A stretch of 33,432 nt of DNA from contig JANSYO010000046.1 in the NCBI GenBank assembly GCA_024742395.1, positions 1 through 33,432 of the forward strand, given 5' to 3'. The stretch's first letter is position 1, and every line of letters begins with the position of its first letter. The notes under the pieces are model-generated. The model was not told the origin of the DNA, did no database searches, and saw nothing but the letters and a program-made list of their open reading frames with translations. Shown in pieces: positions 19,067 to 27,600 of this stretch. A program made the position numbers and the translations under genes. Origin of the DNA: Cytophagales bacterium (GTDB taxonomy: Bacteria > Bacteroidota > Bacteroidia > Cytophagales > Spirosomataceae).

Positions 19067-20245
19067 TTATAGTTTATCTTTTTCTAAAATAGCCATTTCT
19101 GAGCAACCGTCAGTTATTTCTACTTCATAACTCTCCGGAAGACGTCCAAATTCTGAGAAATAAGCCTGACTGATGGATTCAATAGACTCCGCTACCGCCT
19201 CCTTATTTATGAGGTTAATGGTGCAGCCACCAAAACCACCACCCATCATTCTAGAACCCGAAATAGCCTTATTTTCCCTTGTAATGTCTACTAGGAAATC
19301 CAGTTCTTTGCAACTTACTTCGTATTCATTTTGAAGCCCATCATGCGTCTCATACATTATCTCTCCAAAGGCCGCCAGATCTGCATTTTTTAATGCTTCA
19401 GAGGCTCTATGCATTCTGTCTGTTTCTGAAATAACAAAATGGCATCTTTTATAAACCGTGCCACTTATTTCATTTTTATGGGTCTCCAGCTGAGCTAAAC
19501 TCACATCTCTCAAACTTTCTATTCCACTATAATGTGACTGCAAAACGGCTACTCCAGCCTCGCACTCTTCTCTTCTTTTATTATACTCTGTATCAGCCAG
19601 ATTATGCTTAACGCCTGTATTGAATAGAACTATGGCAACATTTTCAAACTCAAAATCGAGGTATTCATGCGTCAGTGCCCGACAGTCTAATTTGATGAGC
19701 TTATTTTCCTTGCCAAAAAGTGAAGCGTACATATCCATGATACCACATCTTACGCCTGCAAAATTATGTTCAGCCATCTGAGCCACTTTGGCCAGTGCCA
19801 GTCTGTCGAGATTCAAATCAAAGAGTTCATTCATGGCATAGCCCATACCGCTCTCTACTGCCGCAGAAGAAGACATGCCAGCTCCAAGTGGCACATCACC
19901 ACCAAAGGCCAGATTAAATCCATGTGTAATATGGGCTCCGCCAGAAACCAATTCGTTCATGACACCAATCAAAAAATTGGCCCATGATTTATCCGATTTT
20001 TCCAGCGTATTGATTCTAAAAGAATGGTATTCATTCAAATCAACCGCATAGAGGTTTACCTGATTATCAGAACGAGACGATAGACTGAAGTAAATAGCTT
20101 TATTAACTGCAGCAGGTAAAACAAACCCCATATTGTAGTCTGTATGCTCACCTATTAAGTTTATTCTTCCCGGAGCCTTTATATTGAGTTCAGGAGATGT
20201 TTCAAACTTATCTTTAAATGCCTCTATAATTTCAATTTCCTTCAT
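19067..20245 (-). CDS. galK: Galactokinase
   Basis: This 392-residue GHMP kinase phosphorylates galactose at C1 with ATP in the cytoplasm. Seen: the galactokinase signature GRINLIGEHTDY (residues 26-37), the GHMP motif PLGAGMSSSAAVE (119-131), RCGIMDMYASLFG with the catalytic Asp, and the C-terminal GSRMMGGGFGGCTINL. Its product would feed the Leloir pathway, but galT, galE and galM are not in the window. It is the first gene of the galK-lacZ operon, divergent from lacI, with a leader of over 200 bases that contains a terminator-like hairpin. Confidence 0.95.
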   Translation of the reverse strand: MKEIEIIEAFKDKFETSPELNIKAPGRINLIGEHTDYNMGFVLPAAVNKAIYFSLSSRSDNQVNLYAVDLNEYHSFRINTLEKSDKSWANFLIGVMNELVSGGAHITHGFNLAFGGDVPLGAGMSSSAAVESGMGYAMNELFDLNLDRLALAKVAQMAEHNFAGVRCGIMDMYASLFGKENKLIKLDCRALTHEYLDFEFENVAIVLFNTGVKHNLADTEYNKRREECEAGVAVLQSHYSGIESLRDVSLAQLETHKNEISGTVYKRCHFVISETDRMHRASEALKNADLAAFGEIMYETHDGLQNEYEVSCKELDFLVDITRENKAISGSRMMGGGFGGCTINLINKEAVAESIESISQAYFSEFGRLPESYEVEITDGCSEMAILEKDKL

Positions 20246-20322
20246 TCTACCGAAAATACTCTTTTATGAAAATATTAGAATTGGGGTCGAATTTATCCCC
20301 GAAAACTTAATTATCGCTGGTA

Positions 20323-20359
20323 AAAACAAAAAACTATGCCAATAAAATCGGCATAGTTT
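20323..20359 (-). terminator. Terminator-like hairpin in the galK leader
   Basis: AAACTATGCC (20331-20340) and GGCATAGTTT (20350-20359) form a perfect 10-bp stem with a 9-base loop. On the minus strand it is followed by a T-rich run (TTTGTTTTTA). It lies 78 bases upstream of galK, so it either attenuates galK-lacZ or ends a short upstream transcript. Confidence 0.65.
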
Positions 20360-20369
20360 CTTACAGTCT

Positions 20370-20440
20370 ACCTAAATTTTAACCTTGTATTCTATGAATT
20401 TAATCTCTGTCATTTTTTGATTAATAACCACTTCAATCAA
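20370..20440 (-). other. Possible short leader ORF before the galK hairpin
   Basis: A short reading frame on the minus strand runs from a TTG at 20440 (about 22 codons, LIEVVINQKMTEIKFIEYKV then KI) to a TAG just before the hairpin; an internal ATG gives MTEIKFIEYKVKI. It has no recognisable domain or good start context. Whether it is translated is unknown; a leader peptide is one option. Confidence 0.2.
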
Positions 20441-20449
20441 ATCATTTGA
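20437..20449. promoter_or_regulatory. Degenerate third operator-like palindrome
   Basis: TCAAAT-C-ATTTGA is a perfect 6-1-6 palindrome. On the minus strand it shares CAAATGATT with the two stronger LacI-type operators 100 and 143 bases away. It could be an auxiliary site. Confidence 0.3.
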
Positions 20450-20471
20450 ATTACGGAAGGTTGACCTAATA

Positions 20472-20500
20472 CAAAGCTAAGAAATGCAATCCCGACTCAA
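20472..20500 (-). promoter_or_regulatory. Alternative galK promoter (-33 TTG, -7 TAGCTTTG)
   Basis: On the minus strand TTG (20498-20500) and TAGCTTTG (20472-20479) are 18 bases apart, a good fit to the Bacteroidota pattern. It would start a transcript near 20466 with a leader of about 220 bases. It competes with the operator-containing promoter at 20527-20554; I cannot tell which is used. Confidence 0.4.
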
Positions 20501-20526
20501 TTAAACTTTTTCTTAGATATTTCATA

Positions 20527-20554
20527 TAAAATTATATGCAAATGATTGCACAAA
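20527..20554 (-). promoter_or_regulatory. Predicted operator-controlled galK-lacZ promoter
   Basis: On the minus strand TTTG (20551-20554) is followed after 16 bases by TAATTTTA (20527-20534), one base off TAnnTTTG. The 16-base spacer contains the whole LacI-type operator 1. The spacing is slightly short, so the call is moderate. Confidence 0.4.
20537..20550. promoter_or_regulatory. LacI-type operator 1
   Basis: TGCAAATGATTGCA, a TGCAA-N4-TTGCA inverted repeat typical of LacI-family sites. It is the exact reverse complement of operator 2, 43 bases away centre to centre (about four helical turns). It lies inside a predicted minus-strand promoter. Confidence 0.75.
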
Positions 20555-20571
20555 GTGGAATTGACCATATA

Positions 20572-20602
20572 TTTGGCCATGCAATCATTTGCACAATCTT
20601 TG
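20572..20602 (+). promoter_or_regulatory. Predicted lacI-type regulator promoter
   Basis: TTTG (20572-20575) and AATCTTTG (20595-20602, one base off TAnnTTTG) are 19 bases apart, the usual Bacteroidota spacing. Operator 2 fills the spacer. The regulator ATG follows 34 bases later. Confidence 0.55.
20580..20593. promoter_or_regulatory. LacI-type operator 2
   Basis: TGCAATCATTTGCA, the same site as operator 1 in opposite orientation. It sits exactly between the -33 and -7 boxes of the regulator gene, a placement expected for autorepression. Confidence 0.75.
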
Positions 20603-20636
20603 AACTTCTCAATAACTTGCCTTAAAAGCCTTTGTT

Positions 20637-21644
20637 ATGATTAATGCCTCCACTACTATTAAACAAATAGCCAAAGAACTGGGCATTTCTGCGAGTACCG
20701 TATCTCGTGCACTCAGAGATAATCCAAGAATTAGCAAGGCTACTACGAAAAAGGTGAAAGAACTGGCAGAGAAATGGCATTATGTGCCTAATCCTGCGGC
20801 CATGCTTCTCAAAAACAACCGTACATACACCATAGGTGTTTTACTTCCATTTTTGAAAGAAGAATTCTTTTCAATGGCCATATCTGGTATAGAAGACACT
20901 CTGATGCCTAAAAATTATCATGTGATGGTTAGCCAGTCACGCGATAGTCTGGAAAGAGAAAAAATGATGGTTAATTCGTTTCTTGCCAGCCGAATAGATG
21001 GCCTTATTGCGTCTGTTTCGGCGGAGACAAATCACTACGGTCATTTTAAAAGACTGGAAGAGTACGGCATTCCGGTCATTTTCTTTGACAGAGTACCCAG
21101 AAATTATGAGAGTCATAAAATCAAAAGCAATGTCACCTATGGGGCCATTGAAACTATGCGTTTTCTGGCCGACAAAGGCATTAAAAGAATTGGCCTGATT
21201 AACGGCCCTGGCAATCTTGAGGTCTCTGAAGAAAGGCTCAATGGCTACTTAGAAGCCACCATGAAATTCGGATTAAAGACAAGCCAAAAGTATATTAAGT
21301 CTACTAACCTTACCAAGGAGGATACAGAAAAGTGTATGGCTGAGATTGCGGCTCTAGATGAATTACCACAAGCCATTCTTACATTTAATGATTATGTGGC
21401 CCTTCATGCTATGTCTGCCTGTAGAAAATTAGGTCTGACGCCCAACAAGGACATTCTCTTCGTTAGTTTTGCCAACCTCCCGATTACCAGTTTTCTTGAA
21501 AACCCACCGGTAGCTTCTGTAGAGCAGTTTGCTACTAAAATGGGGGAAGAAGCTGCTGATCTTTTATTGCAATGTATTGAAAACAAGAACCAGATGTTTG
21601 ATTACAAACAGATAATGGTAGACACTGAATTACGTATTCACTGA
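20637..21644 (+). CDS. LacI family transcriptional regulator
   Basis: This 335-residue DNA-binding repressor has an N-terminal LacI helix-turn-helix (TIKQIAKELGISASTVSRAL, residues 7-26) and hinge (YVPNPAAMLLKNNRT), then a periplasmic-binding-like effector domain starting YTIGVLLPFL and including DGLIASVS, IPVIFFDRVP, RIGLINGP and TFNDYVALHAM. It is divergent from galK-lacZ, with two identical operators between, which points to control of galactoside use and of itself; the inducer is not known. The 3' end overlaps the convergent CRTAC1 gene by 15 bases. Confidence 0.93.
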   Translation: MINASTTIKQIAKELGISASTVSRALRDNPRISKATTKKVKELAEKWHYVPNPAAMLLKNNRTYTIGVLLPFLKEEFFSMAISGIEDTLMPKNYHVMVSQSRDSLEREKMMVNSFLASRIDGLIASVSAETNHYGHFKRLEEYGIPVIFFDRVPRNYESHKIKSNVTYGAIETMRFLADKGIKRIGLINGPGNLEVSEERLNGYLEATMKFGLKTSQKYIKSTNLTKEDTEKCMAEIAALDELPQAILTFNDYVALHAMSACRKLGLTPNKDILFVSFANLPITSFLENPPVASVEQFATKMGEEAADLLLQCIENKNQMFDYKQIMVDTELRIH

Positions 21645-23330
21645 TTTTTTCTTTTTGTATGATCTCAAAGCATAGCTTACTGCAATAAAAAACAATACCA
21701 GACCCACACCACCTATTAAAGGCAGATTCCTCTCCCTTTTATTCCTAACAGGCTGCTCAATAGTAATTAGCTGATTAACCTTTTGATTGACTAAAGTCTG
21801 CTTTTCTCCACCAGTCCAATACACATGGAGAGTATCTATCGTGGTAATATCTGACAAACCAAAGTGTGCGATCACAGAATTCTGTGAAATGTGGCTGGAG
21901 CCTCCTCCATCTATTTCACGAATCATTTTTTGGCCTCCGGCCACCAATTCAATTTTAGAACCAATTCCATCTATTTCTGATTGGCTTCCTTTTAACTTGA
22001 CCTTAAGCCAATTCCCTCGTGATGAGTCATTTCTATACACTACAGTTCGTGAATCTACAGGATAGTTATCATAAACAGGCTTTTGGTTGACCACCAGTAT
22101 ATCTAAATCACCATCATTCTCTATGTCAAAAACTATAGAACCACGCCCTATGCCATATCCATTTACTCCTTTGGCTCTGGCCAATTCCTGAAAAACACCT
22201 TTATCATTTTCGAAAAAATAATTTGCCATAGGCACGCAATTTGGATTCAAATCACCATTGGATACAAATAAATCTACATCGCCGTCATGGTCGAAATCAG
22301 CAAAATTAGCCCCCCAGCTAATTGATACGAATGACATACCTAGCTCTTTTGATTTATTCTTAAACGGCTTGTCTTTCCCTTGGTTCACCATGAAAAAGTT
22401 AAATAGAATGTTGGTCATATAATAATCCATGAGCCCATCATTATTATAGTCGCCTACTGCAGCTCCCATAGAATTAATCCTGAGGTTTAAGCCCATTTCT
22501 TTAGCCATATTTTTAAAACCAGGCTCAGGAAATTCATTGACCAGCAATAGGTTTGGAGTTCTTTTGTATCCAAAATCATGATTGACTATCAGATCCTGAT
22601 CACCGTCATTGTCAAAATCTGAAAACACGCCTCCAAAGCCAAAGCCTCTAAAGTCAAGGCCATAATCTGAATAAACATCTTTAAAACGCCTTCCATTATC
22701 ATTTATCAATAAGTTGCCTTCAGCTATTTGGTTAGCCCCCACAATGGTAGCATCATTTATCTCACTGAGTTCTCCTTCAAATTGATTAAAATAATTACCC
22801 ACATAGATATCCGGCCAACCATCCGCATTAAAATCCCCAAAACTGGCACCTGTACTAAATGATTGAATTTTGCTTAAGCCATACTCATCAGAAGCGTATC
22901 GAAACGTTCCGTTGCCCTTATTGATAAAAAGAAGGTTTTCTGCTCTTGGAATAACCTTCTCCTCTTTTTTAGTAGTAATGGTAGTAATTAAAAGATCTCT
23001 GAAACCATCTCTGTTTACATCTGCCGAGGCCACTCCCTGTGTCACGAAATTATCTGTAATTTCAAGCCCACTTCCAGCAAAAACATTGGTAAACGTACCG
23101 TTTCCGTTATTCTTATAGAGTACATCAGTATTCATTCCGCTTGTGATGTAAACATCTTCGTTGCCATCGTTATTAAAATCAAAGGCACAGGCACCTCCTC
23201 CAAACATCCCCTCATACACCACGAACTGATGATCTATCCCCGTTTCTTTTGTAATATCTGTAAAGGCATTTTGTGCCTTCAATAGCAAAGGGAGAAAGCT
23301 GATTAGTAAAGATGTCAGAATTCTATGCAT
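21630..23330 (-). CDS. CRTAC1 family FG-GAP / ASPIC-UnbV protein with C-terminal membrane anchor
   Basis: This 566-residue exported protein begins at ATG 23330; the frame is open one codon further to a TTG. A signal peptide covers about residues 1-20 (LLISFLPLLLKAQ). The body is a beta-propeller of FG-GAP/VCBS repeats with calcium-type loops such as FDFNNDGNEDVYI, VNRDGFRDLLI, FNADGWPDIYVG, FDNDGDQDLIV, YNNDGLMDYYM, FDHDGDVDLFV and IENDGDLDILV. An ASPIC/UnbV domain follows (WLKVKLKGSQSEIDGIGSKI). The C-terminus is NLPLIGG, a hydrophobic segment (about 538-555) and KKKK. The start overlaps the haloperoxidase-like gene by eight bases, so the two are coupled. It is probably a cell-envelope protein; the ligand is unknown. 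Confidence 0.87.
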   Translation of the reverse strand: MHRILTSLLISFLPLLLKAQNAFTDITKETGIDHQFVVYEGMFGGGACAFDFNNDGNEDVYITSGMNTDVLYKNNGNGTFTNVFAGSGLEITDNFVTQGVASADVNRDGFRDLLITTITTKKEEKVIPRAENLLFINKGNGTFRYASDEYGLSKIQSFSTGASFGDFNADGWPDIYVGNYFNQFEGELSEINDATIVGANQIAEGNLLINDNGRRFKDVYSDYGLDFRGFGFGGVFSDFDNDGDQDLIVNHDFGYKRTPNLLLVNEFPEPGFKNMAKEMGLNLRINSMGAAVGDYNNDGLMDYYMTNILFNFFMVNQGKDKPFKNKSKELGMSFVSISWGANFADFDHDGDVDLFVSNGDLNPNCVPMANYFFENDKGVFQELARAKGVNGYGIGRGSIVFDIENDGDLDILVVNQKPVYDNYPVDSRTVVYRNDSSRGNWLKVKLKGSQSEIDGIGSKIELVAGGQKMIREIDGGGSSHISQNSVIAHFGLSDITTIDTLHVYWTGGEKQTLVNQKVNQLITIEQPVRNKRERNLPLIGGVGLVLFFIAVSYALRSYKKKKSVNT

Positions 23331-24660
23331 CAATCTTCCATTTGAGTTTAGTCACATTACCGGCAATGCGTTTCCCTTCTTCCAGACCTACTTTGTTATC
23401 CTGCGGAGTATGGATACCTCCAAAAAATCGAGACCTGGCAGTTTCCTCTGCCACCTCCCAAAAGTTATCAAAGCTTCTGGCCTTAAAGTCTACCTCTCTC
23501 ACATGATCTCTTTCTCTATGAACATGGCTGCTGTCTGTAAAATGAAAGGGATCATAAAGGTTTTCCATGGCAGTGGCCATAGCAGCTGCCTGAATAGCAT
23601 GGCCAGAGGGGAACGATGGAAAAGGGGGATCAGGCCAGAAGGACTCCCACTCCTGATCTATGAATTCAGGTATAAAGGTATTAGGCCTTTCTGAAAAGAA
23701 ATGATATTTCCATTTCCAACAATTTATGAAGGCATCTGCAACTGACATTCCTACCTGGGCATAAGTTTGACCTGCCTGAAGCAAGCCGGCATTATAATGT
23801 TTGATAGCTGCTGTGGCAATGTAGTAAGAATGCCCTGGGGGAGTAAAAGAGTCATCAGGGTCATCTCCCCACCATAAGGCCACTTCTTTGTCTTCCTGCG
23901 TTAATTTTTTATCCTGTTCATACACAGCCAGAAACTGATTATAATAGTCTGAATTCTTTTCAGGGTTGTACGCAATTATGCTTGGAGTAGCCAAAAGGGC
24001 ATTTTCTTTTACAAAGGTCCTGTTTTCTCCCCAGTAAGGGTGCAAAGGGTGATGACTGAAAGGCTGTGCATATAGCGGTGGTTTCCAAGAGCCAGGGAAC
24101 TCTGGATGTGCCAATTCCTTATCAAAATTATGTAAGTAAGCTCTGTGGCCACCATCAGTTTTTGACCATTCAAAAATGGCTTGTGCTATTGATTTTCCAT
24201 AGGACGCAGACCTTTCCAGAATTTCCTTATCAATTTTGTTCTCAAGTAAATTAAGCTCGACAACCTGTTCTAAAGAATCAATTTTGGCTTTATTTACATC
24301 AGAAGTTTGCATGTAAATTCCTCTTAAGATTTCTGCCTGAGCAGCATTGTATGATGCCAGCCAATTGTATTCTTTATTTGGTTCGGGAATAGGCAATGCG
24401 TCCAAACCATTTAATTGGCCAGCCATTGAGAGGTATTCTTCAGTGCTATTCACAACAGACTCATACGCCGTAAGACCAATATAACCAATGCTTCTGGAGG
24501 CATAGGTAGGCGAATTGGCTGGGGTGTACTGCATAATATACAAAGTCATTTCGCCCCATGAAACCGCCACCTGATTTTCAGAAAAAGGCTTTTCAGTCTC
24601 CTTGCAGGCACACAAACAAAAGGCTATCCAAAAGAATAGAATTGAAAACAATGCTTTCAC
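23323..24660 (-). CDS. Vanadium-dependent haloperoxidase / PAP2-type lipoprotein
   Basis: This 445-residue protein begins at GTG 24660, one base after the upstream TAG. That start gives a clean lipoprotein signal (FFWIAFCLCAC, Cys19) followed by KETEK, a charged run like the Bacteroidota surface-export signal; the frame is open further upstream but would overlap the previous gene. The vanadate/phosphate site is complete: Lys318-x6-Arg325-Pro326, PSGH (351-354) and Ser410-Arg411-x5-His417-x3-Asp421. Members either oxidise halides with peroxide or act as acid phosphatases; sequence cannot decide. The N-terminal helical part (residues 30-310) is typical of bacterial haloperoxidase-like proteins. 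It is flanked on both sides by CRTAC1 genes. Confidence 0.85.
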   Translation of the reverse strand: MKALFSILFFWIAFCLCACKETEKPFSENQVAVSWGEMTLYIMQYTPANSPTYASRSIGYIGLTAYESVVNSTEEYLSMAGQLNGLDALPIPEPNKEYNWLASYNAAQAEILRGIYMQTSDVNKAKIDSLEQVVELNLLENKIDKEILERSASYGKSIAQAIFEWSKTDGGHRAYLHNFDKELAHPEFPGSWKPPLYAQPFSHHPLHPYWGENRTFVKENALLATPSIIAYNPEKNSDYYNQFLAVYEQDKKLTQEDKEVALWWGDDPDDSFTPPGHSYYIATAAIKHYNAGLLQAGQTYAQVGMSVADAFINCWKWKYHFFSERPNTFIPEFIDQEWESFWPDPPFPSFPSGHAIQAAAMATAMENLYDPFHFTDSSHVHRERDHVREVDFKARSFDNFWEVAEETARSRFFGGIHTPQDNKVGLEEGKRIAGNVTKLKWKIDA

Positions 24661-24661
24661 A

Positions 24662-27600
24662 CTAATTGACTTTATAGGTTTTAATACCTCCTCCATTAAT
24701 TCCCAAAATAAGTTTATCATTAATATACAGACTTGACCTTACATCTCCATGTAAATTAAAACCAGAAACTCGCTGATTTACATAGTTAAAATCTTTAGAA
24801 TCACCCTTTAAAAGAATGCCCTTATTGGCGTCAAAATTACCGAAACGAAGTTTAGTGTGATGATTGTTTCCTGTCAGGAAAACATCCGAATGACCGTCAT
24901 TGTCAAAATCTAAAACCTCAATCGTATAAATGGGTGCATATTGTACTTCGGCAGGCAGTGATATTTCAGTTAAACTTCCTTTTCCATTGCTAAGAAAGAA
25001 AGAAGTCTTCATTTCGGTGGCTTTGAAATAAAGAGCGTTCTCTAAGTCGTTTTTGGTCAATATCTTATCTAAGGTGGTAGTAGAATAACTCTCAAACGTA
25101 TTAAATTGGGTTTTGAATTTTGGCAGCTGGTCTACCAATTCATCTCTTGTTAAATAAGGATACGTTTTCCCTTGAATGTAATAAGAAAAGATAGGATCAA
25201 TAGAGCCATTCTGGTCAAAATCTGAAGCGTGTAATTCAGCCGGCTCTTTGTCAGAAACTTTAAACTGAGTATTCAAACCCATATTCCCAGCCAAAATATC
25301 CGGAAATCCGTCCTTATTAAGGTCAGAAATAGTCAGGCAATTCCACCATCCAAAGTACTCTTTGCCGAAATACTTTTTACTATTCACCTTAAACTTGCCT
25401 TTCTCCTTTTCAAAAACGGTTATAGGCATCCACTCGCCAACAAGAATCAACTCGTCAGTCCCATTTTTATCTAAATCTGACCAGGAAGCATCTGTCACCA
25501 TTCCAATATAGCCGAGCTCAGGAGCCAAATCCAGTGTTTTGTCGGTAAAGGCCCCTTTTCCATCATTAACTAAAAGGTAGGATCTTGGAATTTCAGGATA
25601 ACTGCCCGGCACACTTCTCCCCCCTACAAAAACGTCTAAATCTCCATCATTATCGAAATCAGTAAAGCTAATTGCAGCAGTCGCTGTCTTCATTTCAGGT
25701 AGGGCATTTACACTTTCCTTAAAATTGCCCTTTCCATCATTTAAATAGAGGTGGTCTTGTAGTCTGCTGTCTTCTTTCTTTAAATCATGATAGCCACCAG
25801 CAGCTATATAAAGATCTTTGAAACCATCCTGGTTAACATCTGCAAATTTTGCAGCACTTTCTTCAAGTTGAGAAGTAGATGGAAAATTGGAAATTTTGAA
25901 AGTTCCGTTTTTATCTTGAAGATAGAGTGTACCAGTTTTTCCCATACCTCCACCTACGAAAAAGTCTTCAAGACCATCATTGTTTATGTCTCCTTTTGCT
26001 AAACATGGACCTTCAAAAGACAATTCATTTATTAATAAAGATTGACGGTCAAAATCCCGAACGTTTCTGGCATTGTGACTAAAAGCGATCTCATTCGTTT
26101 CAACAAAGAGAGGCCTAAAGTTTTCAGATTTCTTAAAGCTCATTGAAGCTTGTGCATAATCTAACTGAATGGTTTCGTTTGCCTTTATATTGACTACAAC
26201 CTGCTGTTTATTATCCGGCCAGGTAATTATCAAGCTATCTACCCTTACCTCTTTTCCAAGGCCAAAATGAATCTTATTTGAAACCGCTGATTGATAGCCT
26301 CTATATGGATTTTGCTCAGCAAACTGTTTCTTCCCATTAACTCTTATTTCAATTTTAGAACCCAGTCCATTAAGGTTTTCTTTAGAGCCTTTGAGTTCAC
26401 ACTTAAGAAAATTTGACTGAGTGTCGTTTCTATAAACAAAAGCTGCCTGATTGATATTGTTCACTACTATATCGAGATCACCGTCATTATCTAAATCTGC
26501 ATAAGCAGCTCCATTGCTGTTTGATGGCTCATTCATGCCCCAGGAGCTGGTCATGTTTAAGAATCCTTTCCCGTTGTTATTTTTATACATGTAATTCACC
26601 ACATTAGAAGCAGGCATATGTTTTATAATTTCTAAAACATCCTCACGGTTTAGCCTTCCTTTCTGTGCCACAAAATCATCCATGTATTTTATAAAATCCA
26701 GATTAGTAAAGTCTTTGAAATAACCATTGCTTATGTATAAGTCCTTCCATCCGTCATTATCAAAGTCTGCAAGCAATGAAGACCAACTCCAATCTGTATT
26801 GGAAACTCCCAACTGTTGGCCAATTTCACTAAAGGTTCCATTGCCGTTATTTTGCTGAAGCATATTACGCATGTATTGGTAATAAAATCCGCTTCTGAAG
26901 TTCTGGTCAAACTTGTTAAAATTATCAGGAGCCAACAGCAGCTTTTGCCTTTTATTATCCTCAGGCAACATGTCCAAGGTAAAAATGTCTGTAAGGCCGT
27001 CATTGTTATAGTCAGCCACATCATTACCCATTGAGAACTGGCTGGTGTGGCCAATAGCACTCTCCAACTTATTTATAAACCGACCATTTCCAATATTGTA
27101 ATAAAGATAGTCCGGAACAGAGTAATCATTTGAAACATAGAAATCCAGCAGACCATCATCGTTGAAATCAGAGATTCCAAGACCCAGTCCATAACTTAAA
27201 GCCGAACCGTTAATTCCTGAGCCGACTGTCTCATCAGCGAACCTCCCATTAGTTTGCTTATAGAAACGAAGCCCCATTTCTTTATCGTCTTTCCTGAGCA
27301 TTTGGCGGGTACCGGCTTCATTTAAAATAGGTAAGTTCTTAGGATTATGATTTAACAAAAGCATATCCAGGTCTCCGTCATTATCTGCATCCAGAAAGTA
27401 TGCCTGATTACTGTAGGCCGTACTGGCCAGTCCGTATTCTGCCGCGGCCTCCTTAAACTCAGGTATTCCAGCTTTGTTATTCCCCTGATTTACAAACAAT
27501 TGATTTGTTCTTTTCTCAGCAGGCATAGAGCCGGAATAGCAGAGATAGATATCAAGCCTTCCATCATTATTAATATCCACAACACTTACGCCCGTTTTCC

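Noticed and set aside
23323-24720. Longer start for the haloperoxidase-like protein at 24720
   Set aside because: It would overlap the upstream gene by 59 bases and bury the lipoprotein signal; the GTG at 24660 gives a standard lipoprotein N-terminus.
26731-27060. 109-codon frame within the large CRTAC1 gene
   Set aside because: It is an out-of-frame shadow; the FG-GAP repeats continue unbroken in the main frame.
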